From Acidimicrobiales bacterium (GTDB lineage Bacteria > Actinomycetota > Acidimicrobiia > Acidimicrobiales > Aldehydirespiratoraceae), in contig JAWPML010000001.1 in assembly GCA_033344915.1 (NCBI GenBank), positions 3,986,263 to 4,050,262 of the forward strand: a stretch of DNA of 64,000 bases, read 5' to 3'. The notes beneath the pieces were generated by a model. That model ran no database searches, was not told the origin of the DNA, and worked only from the letters and a program-made list of their open reading frames with translations. The translations under genes and the position numbers were made by a program. Positions 19,901 to 26,787 of this stretch are shown here, in pieces; the stretch's first letter is position 1; every line of letters starts with the position of its first letter.

Positions 19901-20358
19901 TGCTCGGCCACACCCGCTACCGGATCGAAGGGCTCGACGAGGACGGGTCCGGCGAAGCCGCGGCGGTGGTCGTGGACCGGGGCGGCATCAGCCGCAACAT
20001 CCCGAGCCGCACCGACCGTTCGCCGACGCTGCGGGGCACGAAGCACCAGGTCGCGCTGGAGCGCCGGGTGTTCGTCGCCCGGGGGCGCAGTGACGGTCGC
20101 ACCGTCGTGATCGTGCCGGAGCTCAAGGACAACGTCACCACCGGGCTCACGCTGCTCCAGGTGCGTTTCGCCGACGAACTCTCGCCGGGGGCCGCCCGTG
20201 GCGTGCTCCAGGGCTACCGGAACCGGTACTCGGCGTTGCGTGACGCCGTGATCGAGACCGAGGACACCTTCCGTGAGGACCTGCTCGGTGAGCAGGACGT
20301 CGCCGACCTCCTCACCCTGCCGATCAACGCCCTCGCCGATCGCTGGCGACTGAGCTGA
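16924..20358 (+). CDS. glmS: giant GlmS-like glutamine-fructose-6-phosphate aminotransferase
   Basis: GlmS makes glucosamine-6-phosphate from fructose-6-phosphate and glutamine. The start at 16924 puts Cys2 (MCGIIAVV) right after Met, as needed for the N-terminal-nucleophile glutaminase; an upstream in-frame start would bury it. A GGAGG precedes it. The protein has 1144 residues; normal GlmS has about 610. An extra 145 residues or so, mostly helical, sit between MCGIIAVV and LEVRGRDSAG (residue 162). The rest of the glutaminase follows (LGHTRWASIG at 257, NGDVDNF). KEIGEAP (472) and two SIS domains (from about 521 and 700) come next; the usual GELKHGPIALI appears altered as EDKKHIDLS. The segment aligning with the normal GlmS C terminus is KHQAKTVTVG near 939, and about 195 further residues follow. 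Placement next to glmM supports the role. Confidence 0.85.
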   Translation: MCGIIAVVRRPSTRPTPAAADVVTPLTDLAAALGSAEDITSALRRAGDELETVDALLRGVPGVRLLLEDASVAPALSHHCAAVQAAVEAIEAAMEAGAALPTAELERRNHELIRVRDGVWAITRDRIRAAEVVAELAGDSRSAGALEAFLSVHQALSALDRLEVRGRDSAGLHLLVHDHALDLADPAVQAQIEARSGDANFGSGSVRVVDGVFSVVHKTAAEIGELGDNTAVIRRAFAEDELLRAALANDEARTLVLGHTRWASIGIISEPNAHPLNSELVDAEGPYVVGALNGDVDNFADLIAEEGVTITPAITTDAKVIPSLMSCRLGEGLESAEAFRRTVATFEGSVAIAASTASAPDKLQLALRGSGQALYIGLAEDSYIVASEPYGVVEETARYVRMDGETPGNPENPNASRGQIVELDGASAGSLEGILRRAYDGTDLPATEDDVAVAQITTRDIDRGDHPHYLMKEIGEAPTSFRKTLRGKIVDGDNGLEVALGPEIVPVEVREGLRDGSITRVLVIGQGTAAVAGQSLAAALDVLIPEGEVSAEAILATELSGFSLRSDMSDTLIVAVSQSGTTTDTNRTVDIVRNRGAKVIAIVNRRGSDLTDRADGVLYTSDGRDVEMSVASTKAFYSQIAAGLLLAVTIADELLGEVGSEDRRSLLEGINAMPAALETVLGRRDLIGEAARQFAPSRRYWAIVGNGANRIAAQEVRIKLSELCYKSIAADSTEDKKHIDLSSEPLILVCAAGLSGSTADDVAKEVAIFRAHKAAPIVVADEGEARFDAALAVLPVPSVDPRLGFILSTMAGHLFGYEVALAIDAQAMPMREARSAIEQVAARDDVDGEAALELVRPALERTATAFFDGVRTGAYNGHLEAGTAVKVASLLRFALGWSPLEAYQIEYGKVGTPAVVLDDLAAALTLSIEELTRPIDAIKHQAKTVTVGISRSDETLLEAALARAALEAGAPRDRLSYASLRTLADLDPAVAEVLGHTRYRIEGLDEDGSGEAAAVVVDRGGISRNIPSRTDRSPTLRGTKHQVALERRVFVARGRSDGRTVVIVPELKDNVTTGLTLLQVRFADELSPGAARGVLQGYRNRYSALRDAVIETEDTFREDLLGEQDVADLLTLPINALADRWRLS

Positions 20359-20372
20359 CGGGAGCGCCCGGG

Positions 20373-20378
20373 TAGTCT
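20373..20378 (+). promoter_or_regulatory. -10 box of acpS, leaderless
   Basis: TAGTCT ends 6 bases before the ATG of acpS, without a Shine-Dalgarno. Confidence 0.5.
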
Positions 20379-20384
20379 CCGGGC

Positions 20385-20756
20385 ATGTTGGGTATCGGGA
20401 CCGACCTGGTCGACATCGACCGCTTCCGCGAGGTCCTCGCGCGCACGCCGAGTATCGCCGAACGGCTCTTCCGTCCGGGCGAGCGGGCCTACGCCGAAAA
20501 GGCGGCCGACCCGACCGCCCGCCTCGCGGCTCGTTTCGCCGCCAAGGAGGCGACGCTGAAGTCCCTCGGGCTCGGCCTGGGGGGCATGAACCTCGCCGAC
20601 ATCGAAGTCGTCAAGCACGACGACGGCCGGCCCGAGCTCCGGCTCCACGGTGCGGCCGCCGAGGTCGCCGGCGCCGCAGGGGCGACCCGGTTCCTGCTGA
20701 CGATCAGCCACACCGACACGCTCGCGCAGGCGACGGTGGTGGCGCTCGCCTCGTGA
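20385..20756 (+). CDS. acpS: holo-[acyl-carrier-protein] synthase AcpS
   Basis: AcpS moves 4'-phosphopantetheine from CoA onto acyl carrier protein. The 123-residue protein has MLGIGTDLVDIDRF (metal-binding Asp) and RFAAKEATLKSLG, the two family motifs, and ISHTDTLAQATVVA at the end. Its stop overlaps the GTG of the next gene by 4 bases. Confidence 0.96.
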   Translation: MLGIGTDLVDIDRFREVLARTPSIAERLFRPGERAYAEKAADPTARLAARFAAKEATLKSLGLGLGGMNLADIEVVKHDDGRPELRLHGAAAEVAGAAGATRFLLTISHTDTLAQATVVALAS

Positions 20757-22081
20757 TCCCGATTCTCACCCCCGCGCAGATGGCCGCCGTCGATGCCGTG
20801 GCCGCGGACCGCATGGACGACCTCATCGACCGCGCCGGGCGCGCCGTCGCCCTCGCCGCCCTCGACATGCTCGGCGGGACCTACGGGCGCCGCGTGACCG
20901 TACTCGTCGGACCCGGCAACAACGGCGCCGACGGGCGGGCGGCGGCCGCCCACCTCCGCCGGCGAGGCGTGCGGGTCGAGATGGTCGACGCACTCGCCCC
21001 CGGCGATCGTGCGCTGCTCGCCGACCTCGTGATCGACGCGGCGTTCGGGAACGGTCTGTCGCGTCCCTACACACCGCCACCGATCGACCCTGCGTCGCCG
21101 GTGCTCGCGGTGGACCTGCCGTCCGGGGTGAACGGGCTCACCGGCGAGCGGCTCGGCGATCCGTGGCCCGCCGACCGCACGGTCACCTTCGTGGCGCTCA
21201 AGCCCGGGTTGGTGCTCGAGCCGGGTCGCTCGCTCGGCGGTGACGTGCAGGTCGTGGACATCGGGCTCGACGCCGGGGCCGTGTCGTCCTGCGCGGTCGA
21301 CGACGGGGATGTCGCGGCCCTCCTGCCGCGACGACCGGTCGACGATCACAAGTGGCGCGCCGCGGTGCGGGTGATCGGTGGGGCGCCCGGCATGACCGGT
21401 GCGGCGTCCCTTGCCGCCCGAGCGGCGGTACGCCTCGGCGCCGGCATCGTGCAGCTCGCCCTTCCCGGCGGGCGGGGTGACGAGGGCCCGACCGAAGTCG
21501 TCGGTCACCCCTTGCCGGCGACGAACTGGTCGGCGGAGGCGACGGACGGCCTCGAGCGGATCGGATGCGTGCTGGTCGGCCCGGGTCTCGGTCCGGCCTC
21601 CCTCGACGACCTTCTCGCGGTCGCGGCAACCGATGCGGCCCTCGTCGTCGACGGGGACGCGCTCCAGCCGGAGTTGCTCGCCGCGCTGTCCGCTCGGTCG
21701 GCGCCGACCGTCCTCACCCCTCACGACGGTGAGTGGGCCCGGCTCGGCGGCTCGACCGATCCGGATCGGCTCGCGGCCACGAGCGCGTTCGCCATCGCCC
21801 ACGGTGTGACCGTGGTGCGCAAGGGGCCCACGTCCGTCGTCGCGGGGCCGAAGGGCATCAGCCGGGTCGTCACGTCGGGCACGGCCGCGCTCGCGTCCGC
21901 GGGAACCGGCGACGTGTTGGCAGGAGCGATCGCCGCCCTGCTCGCCCGCGGCCTGGACGGTCGCGACGCGGGCGTCGTGGCCGCTCACCTGCACGGGCGG
22001 GCCGGCACCGAACTCGGCGTCGGCCTCCTGGCGTCGGAGGTCGCCGATCGGCTGCCCGACGTCGCCCACCGGCTCCGATGA
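20753..22081 (+). CDS. nnrD: bifunctional NAD(P)HX epimerase / ADP-dependent dehydratase
   Basis: This 442-residue protein repairs hydrated NAD(P)H. The N-terminal half is a YjeF_N epimerase domain with VGPGNNGADGRAAAAHL and VLAVDLPSGVNG. The C-terminal half is the ribokinase-like ADP-dependent dehydratase, with VIGGAPGMTGAASLAARAAV, LTPHDGEWARL, RKGPTSVVAGP and SGTAALASAGTGDVLAGAIAA. The fusion is the usual bacterial form (Nnr). It starts with GTG at 20753, and its stop overlaps the next ATG. Confidence 0.95.
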   Translation: MIPILTPAQMAAVDAVAADRMDDLIDRAGRAVALAALDMLGGTYGRRVTVLVGPGNNGADGRAAAAHLRRRGVRVEMVDALAPGDRALLADLVIDAAFGNGLSRPYTPPPIDPASPVLAVDLPSGVNGLTGERLGDPWPADRTVTFVALKPGLVLEPGRSLGGDVQVVDIGLDAGAVSSCAVDDGDVAALLPRRPVDDHKWRAAVRVIGGAPGMTGAASLAARAAVRLGAGIVQLALPGGRGDEGPTEVVGHPLPATNWSAEATDGLERIGCVLVGPGLGPASLDDLLAVAATDAALVVDGDALQPELLAALSARSAPTVLTPHDGEWARLGGSTDPDRLAATSAFAIAHGVTVVRKGPTSVVAGPKGISRVVTSGTAALASAGTGDVLAGAIAALLARGLDGRDAGVVAAHLHGRAGTELGVGLLASEVADRLPDVAHRLR

Positions 22082-23184
22082 CGATGCGAATCGACCTCGT
22101 CGAACCGTTCCTCGGTGGCAGTCACGAAGCGTGGGCGCGGGGTTGGGCCGTTCGCTCCCGCCACGATGTCGACCTGTTCGGCCTCGCCGCGAATGCGTGG
22201 CGCTGGCGGATGCGGGGGGCGTCGACCACGCTCGCCGCGTCGGTGGACGAGCGGGCGGCGGTCGAGGGTCCGCCGGCCCTGCTGGTCGCCTCGGACATGG
22301 TCGATCTCGGCGACCTGCTCGGCCGCCTCCGGCGCACGCACCACGCCGTTCCGGCCGTGCTGTACCTCCACGAGAACCAGCTCACCTATCCGCGCCAACC
22401 CGGTGAGCCGCTCGACCCCGGGCTTGCGTGGACGACCTGGCGCAACCTCACGGTCGCCGACGAGATCTGGTGCAACTCGGCGTTCCATCGAGACGAGCTG
22501 CTCGCGGCCCTGCCGCCCTTCCTCGCCGCCGTGCCGGACGGCGACCACCTGCACCTGCTGTCCGCCGTGACCGCCAAGATGCGGGTCCTGCCGGTCGGGG
22601 TGGATCTGCCACCGGAGAACCCGGGACCGCGGGCGACGCCGCCGCTCGTGGTCAGCAACCAGCGGTGGCACCACGACAAGGACGTGGACGCGGTCGTGCG
22701 TGCTCTCGGGCAGCTCGCCCGCGACGGCCTCGACTTCCGGGTTGCGGTCCTGGGCGACGGGCACGGCGGCCACGCCGACCGGATCGACCCGCTGCTCGAC
22801 GAGCTCGGCGATCGGGTCGTCGCCCGCGGCCATCAGCCCCGCACCGAGTACCTGCGCCTGCTCGCCGACGCCGAGATCGTGGTGTCCGCGGCCCGCAACG
22901 AGTTCTTCGGGATCGCCGTGATCGAGGCGGTGGCGGCCGGGGCCACGCCCGTCCTCCCGTCCGCCGTCGCCTATCCGGAGACCATGCCCGCGTGGGCCCA
23001 TCCCGTCGCGCTGTACGAGCCCGGCACGCTGCGCGCCGCGCTGCGGACGGCGATCGTCGACGCCCCTGCCCGGCGTCGGGCCGTGGCCGGGCTCTCGGCC
23101 GAGATGGCGCCGTTCGGCTGGGATGTCCTCGCGCGGATTTACGACGATGCGGCCGAGCGGGTCGCCGCCACGGTCGAGGGCTAG
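22078..23184 (+). CDS. DUF3524 glycosyltransferase, tRNA-queuosine mannosyltransferase-like
   Basis: This is a 368-residue GT-B glycosyltransferase. The N-terminal domain matches the DUF3524 family of QTMAN/GTDC1, which adds mannose to queuosine in tRNA-Asp of animals. Shared features are VEPFLGGSHEAW, WRWRMRGA, VASDMVDLGDL, VLYLHENQLTYPRQP and ADEIWCNSAFHRDELL. The C-terminal domain is glycosyltransferase group 1, with the motif NEFFGIAVIEAVAAGATPVLP. The start is ATG at 22078 (or 22084), overlapping the previous stop. The neighbours tsaE/B/D also modify tRNA, which fits a tRNA substrate. The actual substrate in this organism is not shown by the sequence. Confidence 0.82.
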   Translation: MTMRIDLVEPFLGGSHEAWARGWAVRSRHDVDLFGLAANAWRWRMRGASTTLAASVDERAAVEGPPALLVASDMVDLGDLLGRLRRTHHAVPAVLYLHENQLTYPRQPGEPLDPGLAWTTWRNLTVADEIWCNSAFHRDELLAALPPFLAAVPDGDHLHLLSAVTAKMRVLPVGVDLPPENPGPRATPPLVVSNQRWHHDKDVDAVVRALGQLARDGLDFRVAVLGDGHGGHADRIDPLLDELGDRVVARGHQPRTEYLRLLADAEIVVSAARNEFFGIAVIEAVAAGATPVLPSAVAYPETMPAWAHPVALYEPGTLRAALRTAIVDAPARRRAVAGLSAEMAPFGWDVLARIYDDAAERVAATVEG

Positions 23185-23187
23185 CGT
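23182..23187 (+). promoter_or_regulatory. -10 box of the P1 peptidase gene
   Basis: TAGCGT starts with the stop codon of the glycosyltransferase and ends 7 bases before the next GTG, giving a leaderless transcript. Confidence 0.5.
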
Positions 23188-23194
23188 CGGCTGC

Positions 23195-24064
23195 GTGGAA
23201 CTCGCCGTCGCCGGACTCACCGTCGGTCACTGGACCGACCCGGAGGCCCGTACCGGCTGCACGGTGGTGCGGTTCCCGAGCGACACCGTCGCCTCGGGGG
23301 AGATCCGGGGTGGCGCGCCGGCCAGTCGTGAGTTCGCGTTGCTCGAACCGACCCGTCTCGTTTCCCACATCGACGCCGTGGTGCTGACCGGCGGGAGCGC
23401 GTTCGGCCTGGCCGCCGCGGACGGCGTCGTCGCCGTGCTCGAGGACGAGGGCCGCGGCTTCCCCACGGCGAACGGCCCGGTGCCGATCGTGGTCGCGCTC
23501 GGGTTGTACGACCTCGGCGTCGGGCGGGCCGACGTGCGGCCCGATGCCGCCGCCGGAGCCAGTGCGGCGCGGGCCGCCGACGCCGATCCGGCGACGGGCG
23601 CGGTCGGCGCCGGTGCGGGCGCGATGGTGGGGAAGTGGCGGGACCCTGCCGAGGCTCGCCCGGGAGGCATCGGGATCGTCAGCGTGACCCGCGGTGAGCT
23701 CGCGGTGAGCGTGATCCTGGCCAACAACGCGGCGGGCGATGTCGAGGACGGTCTGGTGAGCGCGACCGTGCGGGCCGGCACGTTCCCGGGATTCCCGGAC
23801 CGTGAGGGCTACGCCAGCAATACGGTGATCGGGGTCGTGGCGACCAACGCCCGACTCGACAAGGTCGGGTGCCGTGTGGTCGCCGAGGGCGCTCACGACG
23901 GGCTCGCCCGGGCCATCACGCCACCCCACATGCGCTCCGACGGAGACGCGTTCGTCGCCGCGTCCACCGGGCTCGTCGAGGCGCCGGTGGACGAGGTGCG
24001 CCTCCTCGCCGTCGTCGCGGTGGAGCAGGCCGTGCGGGAGTCGGTCGGTAGCATCGAGGGGTGA
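23195..24064 (+). CDS. P1 (DmpA/NylC-type) N-terminal-nucleophile peptidase
   Basis: This 289-residue protein belongs to peptidase family S58/P1 (aminopeptidase DmpA, nylon hydrolase NylC). Seen are [18 protein letters not shown] at the start, the [15 protein letters not shown] motif, [12 protein letters not shown] and [19 protein letters not shown]. NylC-type enzymes cut themselves between Asn and Thr, and Asn209-Thr210 here matches that site, so alpha and beta chains are predicted with Thr210 as the nucleophile. The natural substrate is unknown. The GTG start at 23195 is chosen because of the -10 box and the family N terminus. Confidence 0.88.
   Translation: MELAVAGLTVGHWTDPEARTGCTVVRFPSDTVASGEIRGGAPASREFALLEPTRLVSHIDAVVLTGGSAFGLAAADGVVAVLEDEGRGFPTANGPVPIVVALGLYDLGVGRADVRPDAAAGASAARAADADPATGAVGAGAGAMVGKWRDPAEARPGGIGIVSVTRGELAVSVILANNAAGDVEDGLVSATVRAGTFPGFPDREGYASNTVIGVVATNARLDKVGCRVVAEGAHDGLARAITPPHMRSDGDAFVAASTGLVEAPVDEVRLLAVVAVEQAVRESVGSIEG
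24049..24054 (+). promoter_or_regulatory. -10 box of tsaE, leaderless
   Basis: TAGCAT lies inside the end of the P1 peptidase gene and 6 bases before the GTG of tsaE, suggesting a separate promoter for the t6A cluster. Confidence 0.5.
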
Positions 24065-24552
24065 AATCCGCCTCCGAGATCCGGCTTCGCACCGCCACTG
24101 CCGCGCAGACGCGTGGCCTCGCGGCCGCGATCGCGCCTTTGGTCGGCGATGGCGACCTGCTGATGCTCGTCGGCGATCTGGGCGCCGGCAAGACCGCCTT
24201 CACCCAGGGTCTCGCGGCGGCGCTGGGCGTGACCGAGCCGGTCACGAGTCCCACCTTCACCCTCGCCAACCGGTACGAGGGTCGTCTCGTGGTCAACCAT
24301 CTCGACGTCTACCGCATCGAGGCGTTGGAGGAGGCCCAGGACCTCGCCCTCGTCGAACTGCTGGAGGAGGGCGTCACGTTGATCGAGTGGGGCGACATCA
24401 TCCTCCCGGCGCTGCCCGAGGACCGGCTCGACGTCCGGATCACGTTCGGCGACTGTGACGACGACCGCGAGTTCGTGATCGCGGCCGTCGGCGCGCGGTG
24501 GACCGGGCGCATGGAGGCACTCCGGGGCGCACTGGGGGAGTGGGCCGCGTGA
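24061..24552 (+). CDS. tsaE: tRNA t6A biosynthesis ATPase TsaE
   Basis: TsaE (163 residues) is the ATPase partner of TsaB-TsaD in making N6-threonylcarbamoyladenosine at tRNA position 37. The P-loop [10 protein letters not shown], the [12 protein letters not shown] motif, HLDVYRIE and LIEWGD are all family motifs. It starts with GTG at 24061 and overlaps tsaB by 4 bases. Confidence 0.96.
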   Translation: MKSASEIRLRTATAAQTRGLAAAIAPLVGDGDLLMLVGDLGAGKTAFTQGLAAALGVTEPVTSPTFTLANRYEGRLVVNHLDVYRIEALEEAQDLALVELLEEGVTLIEWGDIILPALPEDRLDVRITFGDCDDDREFVIAAVGARWTGRMEALRGALGEWAA

Positions 24553-25196
24553 ACGCACCCCTGATCCTCGCGATCGAGTCCGCCACCTCGTGTGTCGGCT
24601 GCGCGCTCGGCACGGTCGACGGTGCCCTCGCGGCGACCCACACCGTGCAGGCGCGGCGCCACGCCGAGTCGTTGGCGCCGCAGATCCGGTCGGTACTCGC
24701 CGAGGCGGGGCGCGCCGTGCGCGACATCGACATCGTGGCGGTGGATGTCGGCCCCGGTCTCTACACCGGCCTCCGCGTCGGCATCACCACCGCGCGGGCG
24801 ATGGCCCACACGCTCGGCGTCCCGATGGTCGGGGTCACGTCGCTCGAGGCGGTCGCCTGGCAGGCGGGCGTCGACGTGACCGTCGCGCTCGATGCCCGTC
24901 GCCGCGAGGTCTTCCACGAGACCTTCACGGCCGGGATCGGGAGCGGGCCGGCGGTCGGCCCGCCGACGGATGCCATCGCCGCGGGCCGGACGCTCGTCGG
25001 CGACGGTGCGGCGGAGTACGAGTCCGACGTCCTCGCCGCCGGCGCGACCGTGGACCACACCGTCACCGCGTACCCCCTGCCGGAATCGATCCTCGCGCTC
25101 GCCGCCGGTCGGGTCGGCGAGGCGGGAGCTCCCGAGACGATCCGACCGCTCTATCTCCGCGCCCCGGACGCCGTCGCGAAGTTCGGTCCGGCATGA
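24549..25196 (+). CDS. tsaB: tRNA t6A biosynthesis protein TsaB
   Basis: TsaB (215 residues) is the non-catalytic ASKHA partner of TsaD. Seen are LILAIESATSCVGCALG, RHAESLAPQI, DVGPGLYTGLRVGITTARA and the end RPLYLRAPDAVAKF. The start is GTG at 24549, overlapping tsaE. rimI follows with a 4-base overlap. Confidence 0.95.
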   Translation: MNAPLILAIESATSCVGCALGTVDGALAATHTVQARRHAESLAPQIRSVLAEAGRAVRDIDIVAVDVGPGLYTGLRVGITTARAMAHTLGVPMVGVTSLEAVAWQAGVDVTVALDARRREVFHETFTAGIGSGPAVGPPTDAIAAGRTLVGDGAAEYESDVLAAGATVDHTVTAYPLPESILALAAGRVGEAGAPETIRPLYLRAPDAVAKFGPA

Positions 25197-25705
25197 CCGC
25201 ACTCCGGATCGAGCCCATGAGGGCCCGTCACATCGATGCCGTCCGGGCGGTCGACGAAGCCGTCTACCCGAATCCGTGGTCCGTGGACACCTGGCGCAAG
25301 GAGCTCGGGGGTGCCGACCGGCATCATCTCGTTGTGATCGACGACGATCGTCTCGTCGCCCATGCCGGTCTGTTGTTCGTGCTGGACGAAGCCCATGTCA
25401 CGACCGTCGCCGTCCTGCCGGACCGCCAGAGCGAAGGAATCGCCACCGCCCTGCTCCTCGCCCTGCTGACCGAGGCGCGGCGTCACGGGAGCGCGGCGGC
25501 GACGCTCGAGGTGCGCGCCGCGGACGAACGGCCGCAGCAGCTCTACGCCCGCTTCGGCTTCCGACCCGTCGGGGCCCGGAAGGGCTACTACTCCGACCCC
25601 GACGACGACGGGATCGTCATGTGGTTGACCGATCTCCAGTCCGACGAGACCGCCTCCCGGTTCGCGGGTCTGACCGCCGCCCTCGCCCCGGCCCCGGAGG
25701 CCTGA
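25193..25705 (+). CDS. rimI: GNAT N-acetyltransferase RimI
   Basis: This 170-residue GNAT protein is placed between tsaB and tsaD as RimI usually is; RimI acetylates the N terminus of ribosomal protein S18. Motifs are NPWSVDTWRKEL near the start, the acetyl-CoA loop VLPDRQSEGIATALL (normally Q/RxxGxG/A) and LYARFGFRPVGARKGYY. The true in vivo substrate range is not known. Confidence 0.9.
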   Translation: MTALRIEPMRARHIDAVRAVDEAVYPNPWSVDTWRKELGGADRHHLVVIDDDRLVAHAGLLFVLDEAHVTTVAVLPDRQSEGIATALLLALLTEARRHGSAAATLEVRAADERPQQLYARFGFRPVGARKGYYSDPDDDGIVMWLTDLQSDETASRFAGLTAALAPAPEA

Positions 25706-25706
25706 C

Positions 25707-26711
25707 ATGACCGCTGACATCATCCTCGGCATCGAGACCAGTTGCGACGAGACCGCCGCCGCCGTGGTGGTGGGCGGGTCGGACGTGCGGGCGAACGTGG
25801 TCTCGTCGCAGGTCGACATCCACGCGCGCTACGGCGGCGTCGTGCCCGAGGTCGCGAGCCGAGCCCACGTCGAGACGATCATGCCGGTCGTGGACGAAGC
25901 CCTGGCGGTGTCGGGGCTGCGACCCGACGAGATCGACGCGGTCGCCGCCACCCACGGCCCGGGCCTCGTCGGCGCATTGCTCGTCGGGGTGTCCGCGGCG
26001 AAGGCGATGGCGCTCGTGTGGGATGTGCCCTTCATCGGCGTCAACCATCTCGAAGCCCACCTGTACGCCTCGTTCCTCGAGGAGCCGGACCTCGAGATGC
26101 CGCTCGTGATCCTGCTCGTGTCGGGTGGCCACACGATGCTGATCCTCATGGAGGATCACCTGCGCTATCGCGTGCTCGGCGCGACCGTCGACGACGCGGC
26201 CGGCGAGGCGTTCGACAAGGTCGCGCGCGTCCTCGACCTGGGCTATCCCGGCGGGCCAGCGATCGATCGGCTGAGCGCCGATGGTGACCCGGATGCGATC
26301 CCGTTCCCGCGGGCGATGGCCAACGACGGATGGAACTTCTCCTTCAGCGGCGTGAAGACCGCCGTGGTCAACCATGTCCGCAAGCACCCCCACACGCCGA
26401 TCGCGGACGTGGCGGCCTCGTTCCAGGAGGCGGTGGCGGATGTGCTCCTCACCAAGGCGCGCAAGGCGGCCCGGCAGTACGGCGCCAGCGGCCTCTGTCT
26501 CGCCGGCGGCGTCGCCGCGAACTCGCGCCTGCGCGAGCGGGTCGCCGAGGCGGCGGCCGCGGACGGGCTCCGCGCCTTCCTCCCGAGTCGTGCGATGTGT
26601 ACCGACAACGCCGCGATGGTTGCCGCCGCGGGCTGGTGGCGCCTGGCTGCGGACGGTCCATCGGGCCTGGATCTCGGCGCCGATCCGTCATTGCGTCTCC
26701 CGACGAACTGA
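25707..26711 (+). CDS. tsaD: tRNA t6A threonylcarbamoyltransferase TsaD
   Basis: TsaD (334 residues) transfers threonylcarbamoyl to A37 of ANN-decoding tRNAs. The metal-binding HxxxH appears as NHLEAHLYA, with VASRAHVETIMP before it. ILGIETSCDETAAAVV, THGPGLVGALLVG, LVSGGHTMLI and LCLAGGVAANSRLR are family motifs. It starts one base after the rimI stop. Confidence 0.97.
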   Translation: MTADIILGIETSCDETAAAVVVGGSDVRANVVSSQVDIHARYGGVVPEVASRAHVETIMPVVDEALAVSGLRPDEIDAVAATHGPGLVGALLVGVSAAKAMALVWDVPFIGVNHLEAHLYASFLEEPDLEMPLVILLVSGGHTMLILMEDHLRYRVLGATVDDAAGEAFDKVARVLDLGYPGGPAIDRLSADGDPDAIPFPRAMANDGWNFSFSGVKTAVVNHVRKHPHTPIADVAASFQEAVADVLLTKARKAARQYGASGLCLAGGVAANSRLRERVAEAAAADGLRAFLPSRAMCTDNAAMVAAAGWWRLAADGPSGLDLGADPSLRLPTN

Positions 26712-26787
26712 GTCGAACGGCCCCTTCGGCCCGGACCATCGTCGGTGGTCGCTGAAGTGACACAAGACCCGGGACGATCGGAATGGT

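Noticed and set aside
16858-20046. A 1062-codon minus-strand open frame opposite the GlmS-like gene
   Set aside because: The plus-strand protein has clear GlmS motifs. The antisense translation is mostly Arg, Asp, Gly and Val without domains.
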